A stretch of DNA of 64,000 nt from Laburnicola sp. R22_1. Taxonomy: Eukaryota; Ascomycota; Dothideomycetes; Pleosporales; Didymosphaeriaceae. The position numbers were made by a program, and so were the translations under genes. Location of the stretch: positions 1,602,501-1,666,500 of the forward strand of contig JACONQ010000013.1 of NCBI GenBank assembly GCA_014281115.1, in the 5' to 3' direction. Numbering within the stretch: position 1 is the first letter of the stretch; every line of letters starts with the position of its first letter. The notes under the pieces were generated by a model. The model had not been told where the DNA came from. It saw only the letters and a list, made by a program, of their open reading frames with translations, and did not search any database. Shown piece by piece: positions 1 to 15,422 of this stretch.

Positions 1-3000
1 GCCTTGGCTATGATGCGGTTGCACTGGCGGATGCCGGGGTGTATGGTGAGGCGTCTGACCTTGCTGAACGTTTTGGGGCCCTTGGAATTGCGCAGGCAGT
101 TGATGCTGGTGGGGTACTGGTCCGTTACCCATCATATTATGTGGAGTGGATAGTGGTGGAGCGGTGGGGCGCTCAAACATATCAACGTAGCCTTTGTTCG
201 TATTCGCGGTGGGAAAGTCCCAAGTAGGTGGGGTGTGGTACGTGGGTTGGATACCACCATTTGACTGGTACTGGCGAGCCTTCTGTGGATCTTCAGCATC
301 CTTGCCTAAACGCTTGATGGGATTGAACGACTCATGAAGGTCCAGAGGTTGCACCGTCGGGCGCTGACCACCAAAGAAGCTTGTAAGCTGAAGTTTACGT
401 GGAGGGTCCTGTCGCGATGCAAGATCTGGTGTGGGGCTAGAGTGATTGCTCGGCTGTCCGCCAGGTTGGAAGGTATTGGCGGCCGGGTTAGGTCTAAATT
501 CATGCGCCCGGACATTGAACTTTGATACACTTGAACTAGGCGTCTGCACCCCGCTAGACGATGCAGATGGCCCTGTAGGAGGAGGTATGCGCATTTCCTG
601 GTTCGGAATAGGCTGAGCATTGCCGTTGTACGGTATGGTGCCCTGTTGCTTGTGTTGTTGCTGATTCAATTGCAATCGAGTACCTAGCAGACCATGATTG
701 CGCTGTGGCAATTGGTTCATATTCTGATTGTGCCCACTCCGGTCCCGCATTGTCGCCGATCCGAACTGGTTCTGTCCAGGACGGGGCCGCTGGTTCTGTT
801 GACGATCAATGGAGGTATTAGGAGATGGCTGCGCGGCATCAGCCTTCGCATTCGTCGACCGCGGCGCTGACTTCGGGTCCACCGTAACCGCGGCCGCTTT
901 TGGTGGAGTAGCCTTAAACTCTTGTACGGTCTTGAGCGCCTTTTCAACAATATGTGCTTGCTTGACCTCATCTTTCGCCAATATCGGGACCAAATCAGAT
1001 GGAACAGGAGTGTTGAGTTTGAAATTTTGCGAAAACTTCTTCAGATCGTTTAACTTGACAGCCTTTGACTCGCGCTGGAGATTGCGCTGGCGCTCCGACA
1101 TTCGCAGCTTCTCGGCAGCCGAGAATTGCTTGAAAGAGTCAAGCACTTCGTGCTCAACGTTAGCGGTCGCATTGTTTGGCTGTCCTTGTTTGCGTGAAGC
1201 TCCACCAACGGCAGGCTTGAGAGCACTACTAGGCTTTTGTGCTTGATCAGCAATTGATTTGGTGGGAGGTACAGCTTTGGTGTCTGCTTTCGGGAAAGAC
1301 GGCACCTCAGCATTGTGCAGCAGATCAGTCTTGGAGGGCTCAAGCGTGGCAGATTTCTCAGTTGCAGGACTTGCAGTACGCTGTGACGTCTTCGTAGCCG
1401 ATGATTCGGGACGAGCTAGCTGCGATGATATTATAGCAGGGTCAACGGGTGCACCTGAGACCGTTGGTTGGCCGGACGGCGGCCGTCGCGCAGGTGGGGT
1501 GTACTTGTCCGGCTGCCCACTCGAGAGTGGCCGATAAACTCCGCTGTATCTGTCTAATAGTTAGCTTGTGTATTGTGGAAAATATTCGACACACTTACAG
1601 GTCTTCCTCATCCCCGTCTTTATCACCAGCCACGTTCTGGCTTCGCTCTTCACGGACATGGGCGTTGAGTGCAGAGCTACCTTCGATCTCTCGCGCCTTC
1701 TTCTCGGCGAGTGCTGCCCTTTCGGCGTACTGCGGGTGGCTACGGTCGATGGTAGTGGTGTACAGATTCTCGTCGTAGTCACTTCTAACGCCGAAGAGCC
1801 GTTCATTGGTGGCGAATTGGTCCCATCCGCTCGGCTGGGCTGACGATTCCAGGGACAGATTCGCACTGGCATCTGATGAAGGCTCCCATTTCTGGAGAGT
1901 CTTCTCCCCGAAGGCCATGTTACCAGAAATATCCGTATCGGTACGGAATGCAGAGACGCCTGTAAGAAGAGTTAGCACTCGAGCTTTTCTATGCAAACGA
2001 AGACGAACCATTCCGGCCTCTGGAGTGTGCCTTGTCGAGAACGACGCCGTTGACGTTGAAATCGGCGACATCGCCCATATCGAACATCATGACATAGTTG
2101 TCGCCATCGCCGACGTAGTCATCTGAGGTTTCGCTAGCGCCGTTCGCTTGTGCCTCGCTTGCAGTTTGAACTTTCTTGACCATCTTGAAGACGTAGCGCA
2201 TCTCGCCGGGATCGAGGCTGTTGCCCGACAATACGCCGGTATACTTTTCGCCATTCTTCAACGTGATGTTGCCGGGAAGACCCTAGGCGAATAGCATTAG
2301 CCTTCTGTCTTTACTGCAGGCAGTTCAAATGAAGCACTTACCGAGAGGTTTGCGAGCAAATACATCATCCTGTCGCTGAGGTGTGTCCTCGGGGTCGCTG
2401 TTTCGCCGGCGATGGGAGGGGGGATTTGTCCGGGTCTGGAGGTACTGGTCACACCGTTGGTATTCATATTGGCTGCGCGCTGAGTGATGGGATTGGTGCC
2501 CTGCCATGCTCTGGGCTGCGAAGGTTTTCTAAAGGCGGTCGCCGAGTCAGCATGTATCTAAGAGTACAGGACAAGGCGAATATGACAAAAGGTGAAGGAC
2601 CACCGTGACAGGTACGAGGGAAGACAATGGGCGGGACGAGAGCGTTGCACTGTGGCGCCATGTGACGGATTGCACGTCACACGTGAAAGTTTCGCTGGAC
2701 GCGGATGTCGGCCAACGAGCTCTTGAGGCGTGGCTGGGCCAGCGGCACTACCCGGCGGTGATGCGAGGCAAATGCAAAGGGTCGAGAGGACAGATAGTGG
2801 GCCTCTTGGGCCAGCCATGGATACAAGGGGAGCTTACTTTTGACCAGCATCCACAGGGCTGGCAGGCTGCTTGCGCGCACTGTCGGCGCCTCTTCCGGAA
2901 GTGCTCATCTTCAGTTGTGCTCGGCCACCAGAGGAATTCGAAGATGCGGGGTTCAGAGGTGCGTTGACATGGGCGCCGTTGATGGACGTGGCCGCGGTGG

Positions 3001-3010
3001 TGCTGGACAT
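1..3010 (-). CDS. PBP1: Ataxin-2 / PAB1-binding protein homologue (3' end cut by window edge)
   Basis: RNA-binding regulator of poly(A)-binding protein, mRNA stability and stress granules (family knowledge). Exons read on the minus strand: 3010-2834, 2528-2342, 2282-2009, 1959-1599, 1549 to the edge; all joins keep frame and have GT/AG borders. The second and third exons carry the Sm-like ataxin fold (GLPGNITLKNGEKYTGVL). The next exon carries the LsmAD region (WDQFATNERLFGVRSDYDEN). The last exon is long, low-complexity and open to the edge, and holds a PAM2-like motif (FNVRAHEFRP, about 520-475) expected to bind the MLLE domain of PAB1. The start is the ATG at 3010; upstream codons lack conservation signals. 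It is divergent to BUD6. The family call is firm; exact exon ends are by eye. Confidence 0.88.
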
Positions 3011-3838
3011 GGGCGCGTCGGCGTTGGGTGCCTCTGCGGATGGCCAAAGGGAGCGCAAGGCAGCGCAGAGGACCCAATGCAGAGAAGGGGGCCTGGGAGG
3101 GGGTTGAGAGGTCGTGGGCTTGCGCAGCGGCGGAGGCGGTCAGGCTGCTGGGCGGAGAGGGTGCGGTGTACAGGGTACGGGTGAGGTGAGTTGCAGGAGA
3201 AGGCGCGACCTGGACCTTGGCGCTTTCGAAATAGCGGAGGCTACTGTAGTGCCGTGATCGACAATAGGTGAAACCGCGCCGATGCCAGGAGCCCAAGAGG
3301 CGGCGGGCGGAGCGGAAGCTAGGCCAGGCACACGCAGACGCACACGCACGCAAGACAGAGTGACGAGGGCGGCGGAGCTTCGAGGGAACTGGCACGTTGT
3401 GCGGAGACGATTGCGGAGGACAGTGGGCGGGGCAGAGGTGGTGTGCTGCTGGCGGCGCGAGAGCTTGACGGCCACAGCACCGACAGCGCTGGCCAGAGGA
3501 GTATCGGCAGGCTCGGGCGCACTACTAGTCAGCTCCGCGCCACACCTGCTACCTATCCTATCTACCTATGCTGTGCGGGCTGCGCGCGTGCATGGCGCCT
3601 ACGAGCTGGCTACAGCGTAGTAGGCTGTGCCGCCGGCTGCTGCAGAGAACAAACAGTACTGAGTACACTCATGCTCCGCGCGCACCTTCTGCCTGCGGCC
3701 AGCAAGGGAGGTGCGACTCCTCGGCCCGGCACAGGCTAGTCCACATTCGCCCGCCGTTAGCGTGACGAGAGCGCTTGGCATCTACTTCCAAATCACGCCT
3801 CTCGCGCAGATGCATCGAAACGGCACGTCACCTCGCCC
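3011..3838. promoter_or_regulatory. Divergent intergenic region between PBP1 and BUD6
   Basis: About 0.83 kb separates the two start codons and must hold both promoters and 5' leaders. It is GC-rich with many short open frames on both strands, but none has a recognisable motif or a convincing splice partner. I see no TATA box placed to decide a start. Confidence 0.5.
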
Positions 3839-6800
3839 ATGCAGTCCACTCCGCACAGTGAGAGCAGAAGGCCTCCCCCCCGCGACTCGGACGCGACTCT
3901 CTACCCACCCTCGTCGGCGTCCAGCATGACCCTCACCGACGAGTATGCGCCCTCCCAGGCCTCGAGCAAGGGCTCCTCGCGCGGAACGCATACCCGGCGC
4001 GGCCAGCAGACCGTGAGTACCTACTGCCCCCGAAATCCGCGACAGATGCTCGTGCGCCGACACCCCCAGCATTCCTGTCAGATGGCCCTGCACTACGAGA
4101 CGCCCTCGCTGACCTGTCGTCGCCATGCAGCCCCAGCAGCAGCTCAGCCAGATAGAGAAGTCAGGTAACTTCGGCCCGCCCTGCTCGCATCGAGTCGTCG
4201 CTGAATGTGAACAGTCACCCATCTCCTCGTCGCGACCAAGCAGCTGCTCGAAACCCTTACTCTCTGGTCTCGGGGGACTGCTACCGAGAGCGAGGTCTCC
4301 GACGTCTATGTGCGGCTAGGTTATGAGTTCAACATTGCCTCTCGGGCCTTCAACGCAATCGGCGTCGATACACAAGATCTTGGAAATGTTCCAGAGCTGC
4401 TGCGCGGCATTTTGGAGGAGACGCTCAGTCAGGAAGCGTCGCAAGCGAGCCTCGACAATTTCCTCCCGCGAATACGCGACATCATAATCAATCTCCTCCA
4501 TGGCTTGAAGAAGAAACAACAGCGTCTACGTCAGCGGACCGGCTCTGTCAACGGGGGCAGCCCTAGGCAAGGAAGCATCGGTAGTGTCGGTGAGGTCGAG
4601 GAGCCACAACAGGCACGCGCTGCAAGCACACGTCTGCCCGCACGTCACGAGAGTACAGACTTGGGTGTAGATGGTCCCGAGCTCCCTCCGCGTTCCTCGT
4701 CAGTACCTGGGAGAGCTTCTCCCAACAAGTACGACGCCCTGCCGTCGAACCCAAGGGCCAACCGCGCGACAAACGCAAGCCAACTATCCGCCGACTCCTC
4801 ACTCTCCAGCACTACTATGCAGCAGATACCCGTCATCGCCCCATATCCTTCACAAGACTCTATGCCGAGGTCGCCTGAACCGCGTCAACAGCCCAACTAT
4901 TCCATCGATTTTCCACCCCCTCCGCCGCCGCCCAAACAACAGGATGCGTTGGCAGCTCTGCAGCGAGGGGGCGAGCTGGAGAGGCGAGCTTCGCGAAGGT
5001 TCTCGGCATATCAAATTCAGAAACATTTAGGCACGAACGGGATTCCACTTCCGCCCGTGCAAAACTCACCCATACCGAACCGAGGGCGGGACGTTCGGGA
5101 GTCCATGAATGCTGTCCGCGTCAGGAGGTCCACGCTACATAGTCGCCAGCGATCCATGGTTAGGCCTGCGGTTGACACCGGCTTTGATAAAACTAACGAT
5201 GTGTCCCGACGCATCTCGGAAGAGAGCACACAAAGTTCTGCGCCGAATATCAAGCCTCCGCAAGAGCCCATGCCTGAAGACAGCCCGGTGGTAAAAACGC
5301 CCGAGGACAAACTTGGTCCCCCTAAATACCCCGAAGGCGACACGCCGGAGTTGGGTGCTACGCTCAATGGTCCACTAATAGAGCCAGCGGGTATGGCTGC
5401 AGAATCTCCAGCCAAAGAACCACGGAGACCTATCGGCGTGCCCGCTCGACTTGGCTCGCGTAGGATGAAAACTCCATCTCCGCAGCCGGAGCCTTTCGTG
5501 CCAGAACAATCTCCTCAGGCAGGCAAGGAACTTACGGTCTTCCTACAATATAAGAGCAAAATCCGAAAATATGTCTTTTTGGATGGGTCAGATTTGTCCC
5601 CCGGCAGGTTGCAACTCGCCTTTATTGAAAAGTTTGCATGGGATACCCATCGCAACGGTGAGCTTCCAGAAATTCATATTCAAGACCCTGTGTCCGGGGT
5701 GCGATATGAGCTGGAAGACATGAACGATATCAAAGAGCGATCTGTTCTTGCGCTCAACGTTGAACAACTGGACGAAGTAAAGAACCACATCGACGACAAG
5801 TTCAGTGGCCTAAGCCGGCTTGTGGAGAACATCAAAAGTGTCGTCGAGGACCAGCAATCGGCCATTCAGCGTGTTGCTGACCGTCAGCATCAAACCACCA
5901 AGGAGCTCGCGGGTATGGCTGCGGCCCCACCTCTATCATCGGCTCGTGCTTCAGCAGTCCTAACTCCTCGCTCTCCGCTGCCTGTGGGTGGCACTTCGGA
6001 GGTTTCTGTCTCCTCCGCCACTCAGCTTAACGAAGTCCAGTCCCTTCGAAGAGATCTCGCTGTCGTAAAACAGACATACTCCTCATTCATGGCTGACATT
6101 GAGTCGAGCATGTCCGCCATTCGCACCAAGGCGGCCGCTGTAAAGTCTACTGCAACCAAAGCCGCGTTGCCTACTCTAGAAGGTGATAGTGGCCGTGCAT
6201 ATATCAACGATGGCAAGAAAACACTACAGGATGACTCCGAAAAGATGGTTACCCGCGTAGACGATATCCAGGATCTGGTTGAAGACCTACGGAAAGATGT
6301 GGTAACTCGTGGGGTCAGGCCGCTGCCCCGACAGCTCGAAACTGCTACCAAGGATCTCTCCAAGGCAATGGCTGAACTCAAGAAGCTACAGGAATTTTTG
6401 AGAAAAGAGAAGCCGCTCTGGACCAAGATCTGGGAACAAGAGCTCCAGACAGTGTGCGAAGAGAGAGATTTGCTCTCAATGCAGGAAGATCTCGCAGCTG
6501 ATTTGCAAGATGATCTTGAAAAGGCTTCTGAGACGCTTGAACTCGTGGAACAGGCGACCAAGCAACAACATCTGCAGAATGAGGATGGTCAAGGCAAAGG
6601 CACGCGCTCGGCTTCGGGGCGCAACATACTCCATGCCGTCGTCCTCGACAAGGCTGTTGATCCTCGTCAAGCAAGAGATGGAGTCCTAGGCGAAGTCAAG
6701 GCTCTGCAACCTAATCATGAAGGCCGGCTGGAAGCTATTGAACGCGCGGAGAAGGCGCGGCAGCGTGAGCTTGAGACACGCCTCGAGGGTGAATTCAAAA

Positions 6801-7084
6801 AGGAGCTTGGGGAATTCGTAGGTGAAGGAAAGCTGAAGAAAAGCGGCGGTGTCGATGAAGTGGAGCGGTTGCGCAAGGCAAAAGACGAGCGTGCTCGCAA
6901 AGAGAACCACGACAGGCAGGCCGCGCGAGCGAAAGCCAGGGCAGAGAAGCAGGCTGCTGAAGCCGCTGGGGTGGACACGAATGGCGATGGGCCTGAAGAG
7001 AAGAGCAATGATGCTACAGCAGAAGAACCGGGTCAAGAGGCAAAAGTGGAACGCGCTCCTACCCCTGAAGGTGGTGCCGCATAA
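3839..7084 (+). CDS. BUD6: Bud6/Aip3 actin- and formin-interacting polarity protein
   Basis: Bud6 binds actin and the formin tail and stimulates actin-cable nucleation at growth sites; in moulds it acts in the polarisome at hyphal tips (family knowledge). Exons 3839-4012, 4131-4164 and 4215-7084 join in frame to about 1025 residues. After a Ser/Pro-rich leader, exon 3 opens with the conserved N-terminal helix (VTHLLVATKQLLETLTLW). A long disordered middle follows, with a poly-proline run near residue 270. The C-terminal AIP3 core begins around ELTVFLQYKSKIRKYVFLDG and runs into charged coiled coil (KAEKARQRELETRLEGEFKK type). The 34-nt second exon is short but in phase. Divergent from PBP1. 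Length and domain order fit the family. Confidence 0.9.
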
Positions 7085-7116
7085 TCCCACCGCTGAACTA
7101 TCTTTCTTGGTGAGGC

Positions 7117-7674
7117 ATGCTGATTTGGTTTTTCTTAGACCTTTCGCAGCTCAAATATACAGTACGTCCCTGGGTGAAGACTGGCCGATCTCTGCACTGT
7201 CCCATAACGAAGACGACTATAAGTGCATCCAGCCTGTCAACTCTGTCCATCTCGGAATCATCAAAGGAGGAAGTCGTCCCAACGATCCGCCTAGTGGAAC
7301 CTGGATCCATGAACACATCCCATCTCAATTCATATTCCGATCCTTCTAGGCGCAGCTCTACACCCAGCACACGAAGCACACCCACGCCTGCACAGCCGTC
7401 AAGTCCAAACGTATTATTGCGCCTGGCCTCGAATACGTCTGAACGACGCACACCCAGTTCTGTCCTCTTTGGACCTCGAGACAATAACAACATTAACCCA
7501 ACCTCGAACCCCCAGACGCCGTCGACAGGCCGTGCGAGGGGGAAGACGGTGCCCATGGCGAGTTCTCGTCCTCGCACGCCGCCGGAGAGACGTGCGAAGA
7601 GTGCATTGAGTTGGACGCCAAGTACAAGCTCAAAGCACCTTACCAGTTGGTTGTCGGGGTTGCTTGGCAGGTAG
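7117..7674 (+). CDS. Hypothetical Ser/Thr/Pro-rich protein, uncertain
   Basis: An uninterrupted frame of about 185 codons begins 33 bp after the BUD6 stop. The translation is rich in Ser, Thr, Pro and Asn (for example RRSSTPSTRSTPTPAQPSSP) and ends with a short amphipathic tail (HLTSWLSGLLGR), which looks like disordered fungal protein rather than random sequence. No family is recognised. The opposite strand is also open for most of this span, so coding status is not certain. It could instead be part of a long BUD6 3' untranslated region or an alternative BUD6 end. The ATG at 7117 is simply the first available; an internal start at SMNTSHLNSYSD is possible. Confidence 0.35.
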   Translation: MLIWFFLDLSQLKYTVRPWVKTGRSLHCPITKTTISASSLSTLSISESSKEEVVPTIRLVEPGSMNTSHLNSYSDPSRRSSTPSTRSTPTPAQPSSPNVLLRLASNTSERRTPSSVLFGPRDNNNINPTSNPQTPSTGRARGKTVPMASSRPRTPPERRAKSALSWTPSTSSKHLTSWLSGLLGR

Positions 7675-8264
7675 CGGATGAGCGAGATGGGATGGTGATC
7701 ATCATTCACATGGCACGCTAGCGGTGTTGTCATGTTCTACTACGCCTTTTCATGGGGCGATGGCGGAGCTTTTCTACGGCACAAGTTTTTCCGCACATGA
7801 TATTTTCATGCTGCATTTGTTACCCTTTCACATTTAATTTCGTGTACTGCTTCTTCGCATGTTCGTTCCTTGTTTGCCTTCTTTGCCATGTCTGGCTTGT
7901 GCATTTGTTAGTTGTTTCGATTGTCGAACGGACGTTCCGTTACGAGCGTTCTTGCATGGCGTTTCGAAGGTGTATTCGCATTAGGAACGGGCTTGTGGCC
8001 GCGGTCGTGTTCACTTTGGGAGACGTACTTTGTATATATTATTAGGGATAATGGGAGAACCGTCGGAAGGGAGGCTGAGGCTTGCGGGCCATGTGTGTCA
8101 AATAATGCAGACTGTGTCGGTATTTGAACCAGGTTCACGATGTAACACCACAGGAGGCCAAGAATTGTGTGTACATGATTCGTTTTGTGCGCTGATATTT
8201 TGGTATTGTCATTCTATGCGTACCCTATGGGACCCAGTAGTTTCGGCTTGTTGATAGCCATCAT

Positions 8265-10934
<2,670 letters not shown>

Positions 10935-11143
10935 TAGCCCAACCGGGACAGGCTTCAGTACCGTAGAGAGCTCAAAACCATAAGATAGTCAAATGCATCG
11001 AGACAAGTAGTTTTACATGCTAAAAGCCACAGTACATCTGCTCATGTTGGTCGGCTGGGCCAAGAGCCCAACCCGCTATAACCAAAGCATCGCCATCTAT
11101 AAAACCTTCCCCCTGCCACTCACTCTTATGCTACACAAAGCGT

Positions 11144-12393
11144 CTAACCCTCAAAGGTGAAGCTGGTGCCAAGCTTGTGTCCAGACTCGTTCAGCTTCTG
11201 GGTATCGAAGGAGCCGCCAACGCCAAAGGACAAGCCGCTGTTGACCTTGGTGTTGTAGGCAAGGGAAGCAATGCCCAGGTTGTTGATCTTGGCCTGTCAA
11301 GGTGTCAGCTACGCCCAAGCCCAAGGAACATGCAATGTATTGACTGACCTTGGCGAAAGAAGCAGGGTCGATCTTGTACTTGGCGGCGAGCTCAAGGCCG
11401 ACGGCGCCTTGTGCCTTGGAGTCCCAAGTAGCCCTGGCACCAGCCTCTACAGCAGCGTTGACCTTCTGGTAGTAGGCAGCCGAGAAGACGCTGAGGGAGT
11501 TGGTGGCGGTGATGGCGGCGTTGTAGATGGGCGTGGTGTAACCGACGGCGGCTGAGTACTTGGTGATGGCAGCCTTCTGGACATCGTAGCCGACCTCACC
11601 ACCGACGAGGAAACCCTCGTGGCTGAGGACAGCATCAGCAATGGCGCTCACAGCACCAGAAGCCTTGAGGTCAGCGAAGACGCGGCCGTGGAATTGTTGC
11701 TGCTTGAAGAAGAAGTTGACCTTCTGGCCTTGGTTGCCAGCATCGGGCTTGAAGTTGTTGAGGATCTCCGTCTTCAGACCTGAGGCGAAGGTGTCGTTCA
11801 GCTCGACCTTGGTCGAGAGCAGATTAGCCGTGTTCCACGACTGGGTGATGCTGATGCCTGTCCGGTGCCTAGTCAGCATCTGAATTCCGTAGCCCGTTGT
11901 CGACTGGCCCTCGGGAGGTCGAGAGACGTGAAATATGTACATGGGGATGCGGTTCGAATAATGAACGGGTATTGCGAGACTGTAATGAGAAGGTGATATA
12001 CCGTTGGGAAGCGCCTTCTTGCCCTCGAGCTGTTGACGCAACAGTTAGCCACGGCGGTTGGTAGCTTGTGGACCAGTAGCATACCGAGGAGGAGACGGGT
12101 CCATCATGCGCCGACGTGCCCTTTGCGGTGAAGTTGACACCGTTGGGGGCCTTGAGCTTGACCTCGAGCTGAGCTGCGCAGCTGTTAGCGGGCGCAAACA
12201 GCCTCTGCATTATGCTTCTAACCTGCAGCAGCGTGGTAGAAGTCCTTGTTGATGAGCTGGGCGGCCAAAGTCAGCAATTGTCTCGTCTGGAGACTCTGGG
12301 GCGGCAGCAAAGACTCACGTCGTTGGAAGACTTTGCGATGTCGCTGAAGGCAGGCGGTGGAAGAACCGCAGCGATCTTCTGTGCATCGGCCAT
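11144..12393 (-). CDS. POR1: Mitochondrial outer-membrane porin (VDAC)
   Basis: Voltage-dependent anion channel passing metabolites across the mitochondrial outer membrane. Six exons on the minus strand: 12393-12319, 12256-12223, 12173-12085, 12029-12002, 11857-11349, 11293-11144, adding to 294 residues, near the usual 283. All borders are GT/AG and in phase. The N-terminal helix (PPAFSDIAKSSND) precedes alternating amphipathic strands (LEVKLKAPNGVNFTAKG, GISITQSWNTANLLSTKVEL). The eukaryotic porin signature lies around GEVGYDVQKAAITKYSAAVG, and the protein ends SGHKLGTSFTFEG, a typical fungal porin end. The 28- and 34-nt exons near the 5' end match the intron-rich start common in mould porin genes. 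Start chosen at MADAQKIAAVLPPPAF. Confidence 0.95.
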
Positions 12394-12755
12394 GGTGACG
12401 AGATGTGGTGGAGAGAAGGGCGGAAGAAATAGGTGGGTGATTGTGTTGGAGAGGGTAAAGTTTTGCGCAGCTCCGAAAAACAACGCAGCACGATGAGGTC
12501 GCTACGTGCTAAGGAGGTGCGCGCGGGCCCTAGGGTTTTCCCGGACCCGTGACCTGCGTGCCCAGCCAGCGCGTCCAAGCAGCCGAGAACGTGGGCGAAG
12601 ACCCCACGGACCTGCACAAGCCCCTATTCGGACCGATTGCATCTTTTGGTAGCAATACACCTGGATACGATTTTTTATGAACTCTGCATGTGCCGTCTCT
12701 ATTGAATCTGTTCCCCTTGCTGAACTCTAGGTATAGTACACGCTATACTACTGCC
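12394..12755. other. Intergenic: porin promoter and acyl-CoA oxidase 3' flank
   Basis: About 0.36 kb upstream of the porin start and just beyond the acyl-CoA oxidase stop. A pyrimidine-rich tract on the coding strand immediately precedes the porin ATG, as is common for highly expressed fungal genes. No other feature seen. Confidence 0.4.
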
Positions 12756-15422
12756 TTACAACTTGCTCTTCGCAAGTGGCTCTACCCTCTTGAACAGCAC
12801 CTCACTTTCCGGATACGGATCCACTGTAACCCCGTTCAGCGGATTCAACTCACTCGCCCTATAGAACATATCCTCATAAACCCTCCCGTCCTTCTTGCCT
12901 AGACTACTATCCAGCACCCAATCATCAAACCCCCAACTATCCACCAATCTCACCGCGTGTGGCCTGATGTCCTTCAACAACTTCATCACTGCATTCGTCC
13001 TCGACAGGCTGATCTGATGCCTGCTGCAAGCCCCACTTGCGAAGAACTCGGAGCCTTCTTGCTCCAGCGTATGCAACGCCCACAAACGAAACAGCTTCCA
13101 AAGGACGTTTATGGTAGCAGCGTCGACGGCGCCGCACGTGCTTTCGCTCTGGAGGGCCGAATAGAAGTTTTTGACGACGAGGTATTGCGAATGGGATTTG
13201 CTGAGACGGTAGAAGTCGACAAGGAGGTCGTTCCCTACACGTGGAGGTACATGTTTAGTGGCGTTTACCACACCGGGGCCAAAAATACGTACAGGGTTTC
13301 TTGTGCTCGTCGCGATGCTTGAGGGCTTCAAAGGTGAGAAAGGAGGCGCGCCAGGCATAGGCGGCAACGAGGTCGCTATCCGAGCCCAGTATGTCGAATG
13401 CACATCCGATTTCTGAGCGGGAGCGGAAATCCGAGAGAATCCGAGTCGTGTCGTTCGTCGGTTTTGCACCTGAGAGCACAGAGCGGGCTGATTTGAGAAG
13501 CTGATAGGATCGGTATTAGCTCACTAGAAGACATAGCACCACGTCGACAGTTCCCCGTTCTTTCTGCTCTTGCATAACTTGTCCCAGGGTAGCGCATGAT
13601 ATAGGAATGTCGACTAGCGCTGCAAATTCCGTGGCGGGCTTGACTTACATAGCGAGCAACTTGCTGGGTAAGCATGTAGTTGTCTCCCTCCCACGTCACT
13701 GTTGGAAGGTAATCTGCATACCAAGATCCGATCCCGCTAAAACTGGAGTACCCGTGGCCTCCGCAGGCTCTCCGACAAACCTCAAGCCCCTCAGCAGCGA
13801 TAGTGCTAGAGAGAGCCTTCAGACCGCACGACGTAGCATGCAAGTCAGCTAGAATGTCGCTACCTGCCTGCGTCTCCTCTGGTCCGGCGCCTCTCTCGCT
13901 GGACTCCCGCTTTGCCCCGCTTTTGTTCATACGGTCTTGGTTCTCCTGGTACAGGTTCATCATACCTTTGCCAGTGAAGTGCAAGGCGAACGTCGCTGCA
14001 AGGAGAGGGAGGAGACGAATTTGCACCATTGCGTAGTTGAGCACGGGGTTCTCGCCCTTCTGTCCTTGGGGGGCATCACGGTCTTGAAATTGGCGTCGAA
14101 CGGCGCAGTAACGGGTCGCGATGGTGGCTAAACGTGGACGAACAAAGTCAGTAAATCTCATCAAGGTGGGAACAGGAATGGTAAATAGCTTAGCCAAGTG
14201 ACCAAACTTTGAATCGTCAAAGGATAACTTGAGCTAAAACTTTGTGCTTGAACGGTACCTACCTCCTCGAGCAAGAACCGAGCCTGCTTGCATAACGATG
14301 GTAGACCGGACCCAGGTGAGTGTTCCATAGATCAAACTTGGACTACCCTGGCGAACGTATTTGTTCGTCTGAGCGTCGATTCTCGAGAATCGGCTAAGCA
14401 TGTTGATATGTGGCACCTTGACGTGATTGAAAAGCAAGAAACCGTTGTCCCTAGGGTAAATCTAGTCAGTGGAGTTCATAACAATGGGGTAGATAGGTTG
14501 CGTGTATCTCAGGCAAGCGAGAGAGAAACCGTCTTTGGCGACTATGAAAAGATACATTCATCCGCACATACATGGTGTTGTAGCCAAATTTAGGCCCTAT
14601 ATCACCCACGTGGATGTTCTCCAGCGGCTCGTGCGTCTTCAAGTCGCGAATTTGGACGATAAAGGGATGAGGACCATAAGATTTGCCGTTAATGTAGAGC
14701 TGGGCCATGACACATGCATAATTCGCTGTGCGCCCAAGCGAGCCAATCCACCATTTTGACGCAGTGAGGTGTGGCGAATGAATGGTGAAGCTCTTGTCCT
14801 CGGGATCCCAGGTAGCAGTAGTTTCAAGGCCGCGGACGTTGGAGCCATGACCAAGTTCAGTTTGCGCGTAACAGCCGATGATGTTATAGTCTGTGGCTGG
14901 CTTGAGAAACTTTTCTTGCTGTTCCAGTGTACCTTGTTCCGCAATAGTAATCTGCCTTGTCAGCCCAATGTCAATCTGATTGCGAGACACCTCTCACCCT
15001 GAACATTGACTCATGAAGAGCATAACTAAAGTGGGAAGAACGGAGTCAGTACGGGCCAGCAAAGTGGAACAGGAGCATGTCTCGTACGGTCCGGGTTCCC
15101 CCACAGCTTCAGCAGCCGTTCGTAATTCGTCTGTATTCCAGTTGTGCTTTTTCCTTAACAGCTGGAGTTTCTTCTCACGCGCCAATGCCCTCTCAAAGCG
15201 TTCCATCCTGCCGGAGAAGTAGTTCTGAGACTTGTCGAACACAGGCTCTGATTTGAGGATAGTGAGAATTTTGTTCCGTCTTTCAATGACATCCTTTGTG
15301 AGCAGCAGTTCTTGAAGTTTGTCGACGGGTATGCTGCTCTTGGCACGCTCAGCAGCAAGAAGCTCATGGCCCTGTGGACCCGAGGGCTTCAATTGCTTGA
15401 CCCAGTCTGGTGTAGGTGCCAT
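12756..15422 (-). CDS. Peroxisomal acyl-CoA oxidase
   Basis: Catalyses the first, H2O2-producing step of peroxisomal fatty-acid beta-oxidation with FAD. Seven exons on the minus strand (15422-15088, 15025-14998, 14951-14572, 14450-14263, 14127-13649, 13500-13293, 13234-12756) join in frame to 698 residues, the usual size. The acyl-CoA dehydrogenase fold is seen in CYAQTELGHGSNVRGLETTA, the flavin-contact region, and in the oxidase C-terminal domain around EVCRRACGGHGYSSFSGIG. The last three residues are SKL, a canonical PTS1 peroxisomal signal. The 28-nt second exon encodes YALHESMFR and is needed to keep the conserved helix before ITIAEQGTLEQQEKFL. The start is the ATG at 15422; the codon 12 nt upstream is GTG. 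Divergent to the PP2C gene. Confidence 0.95.
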
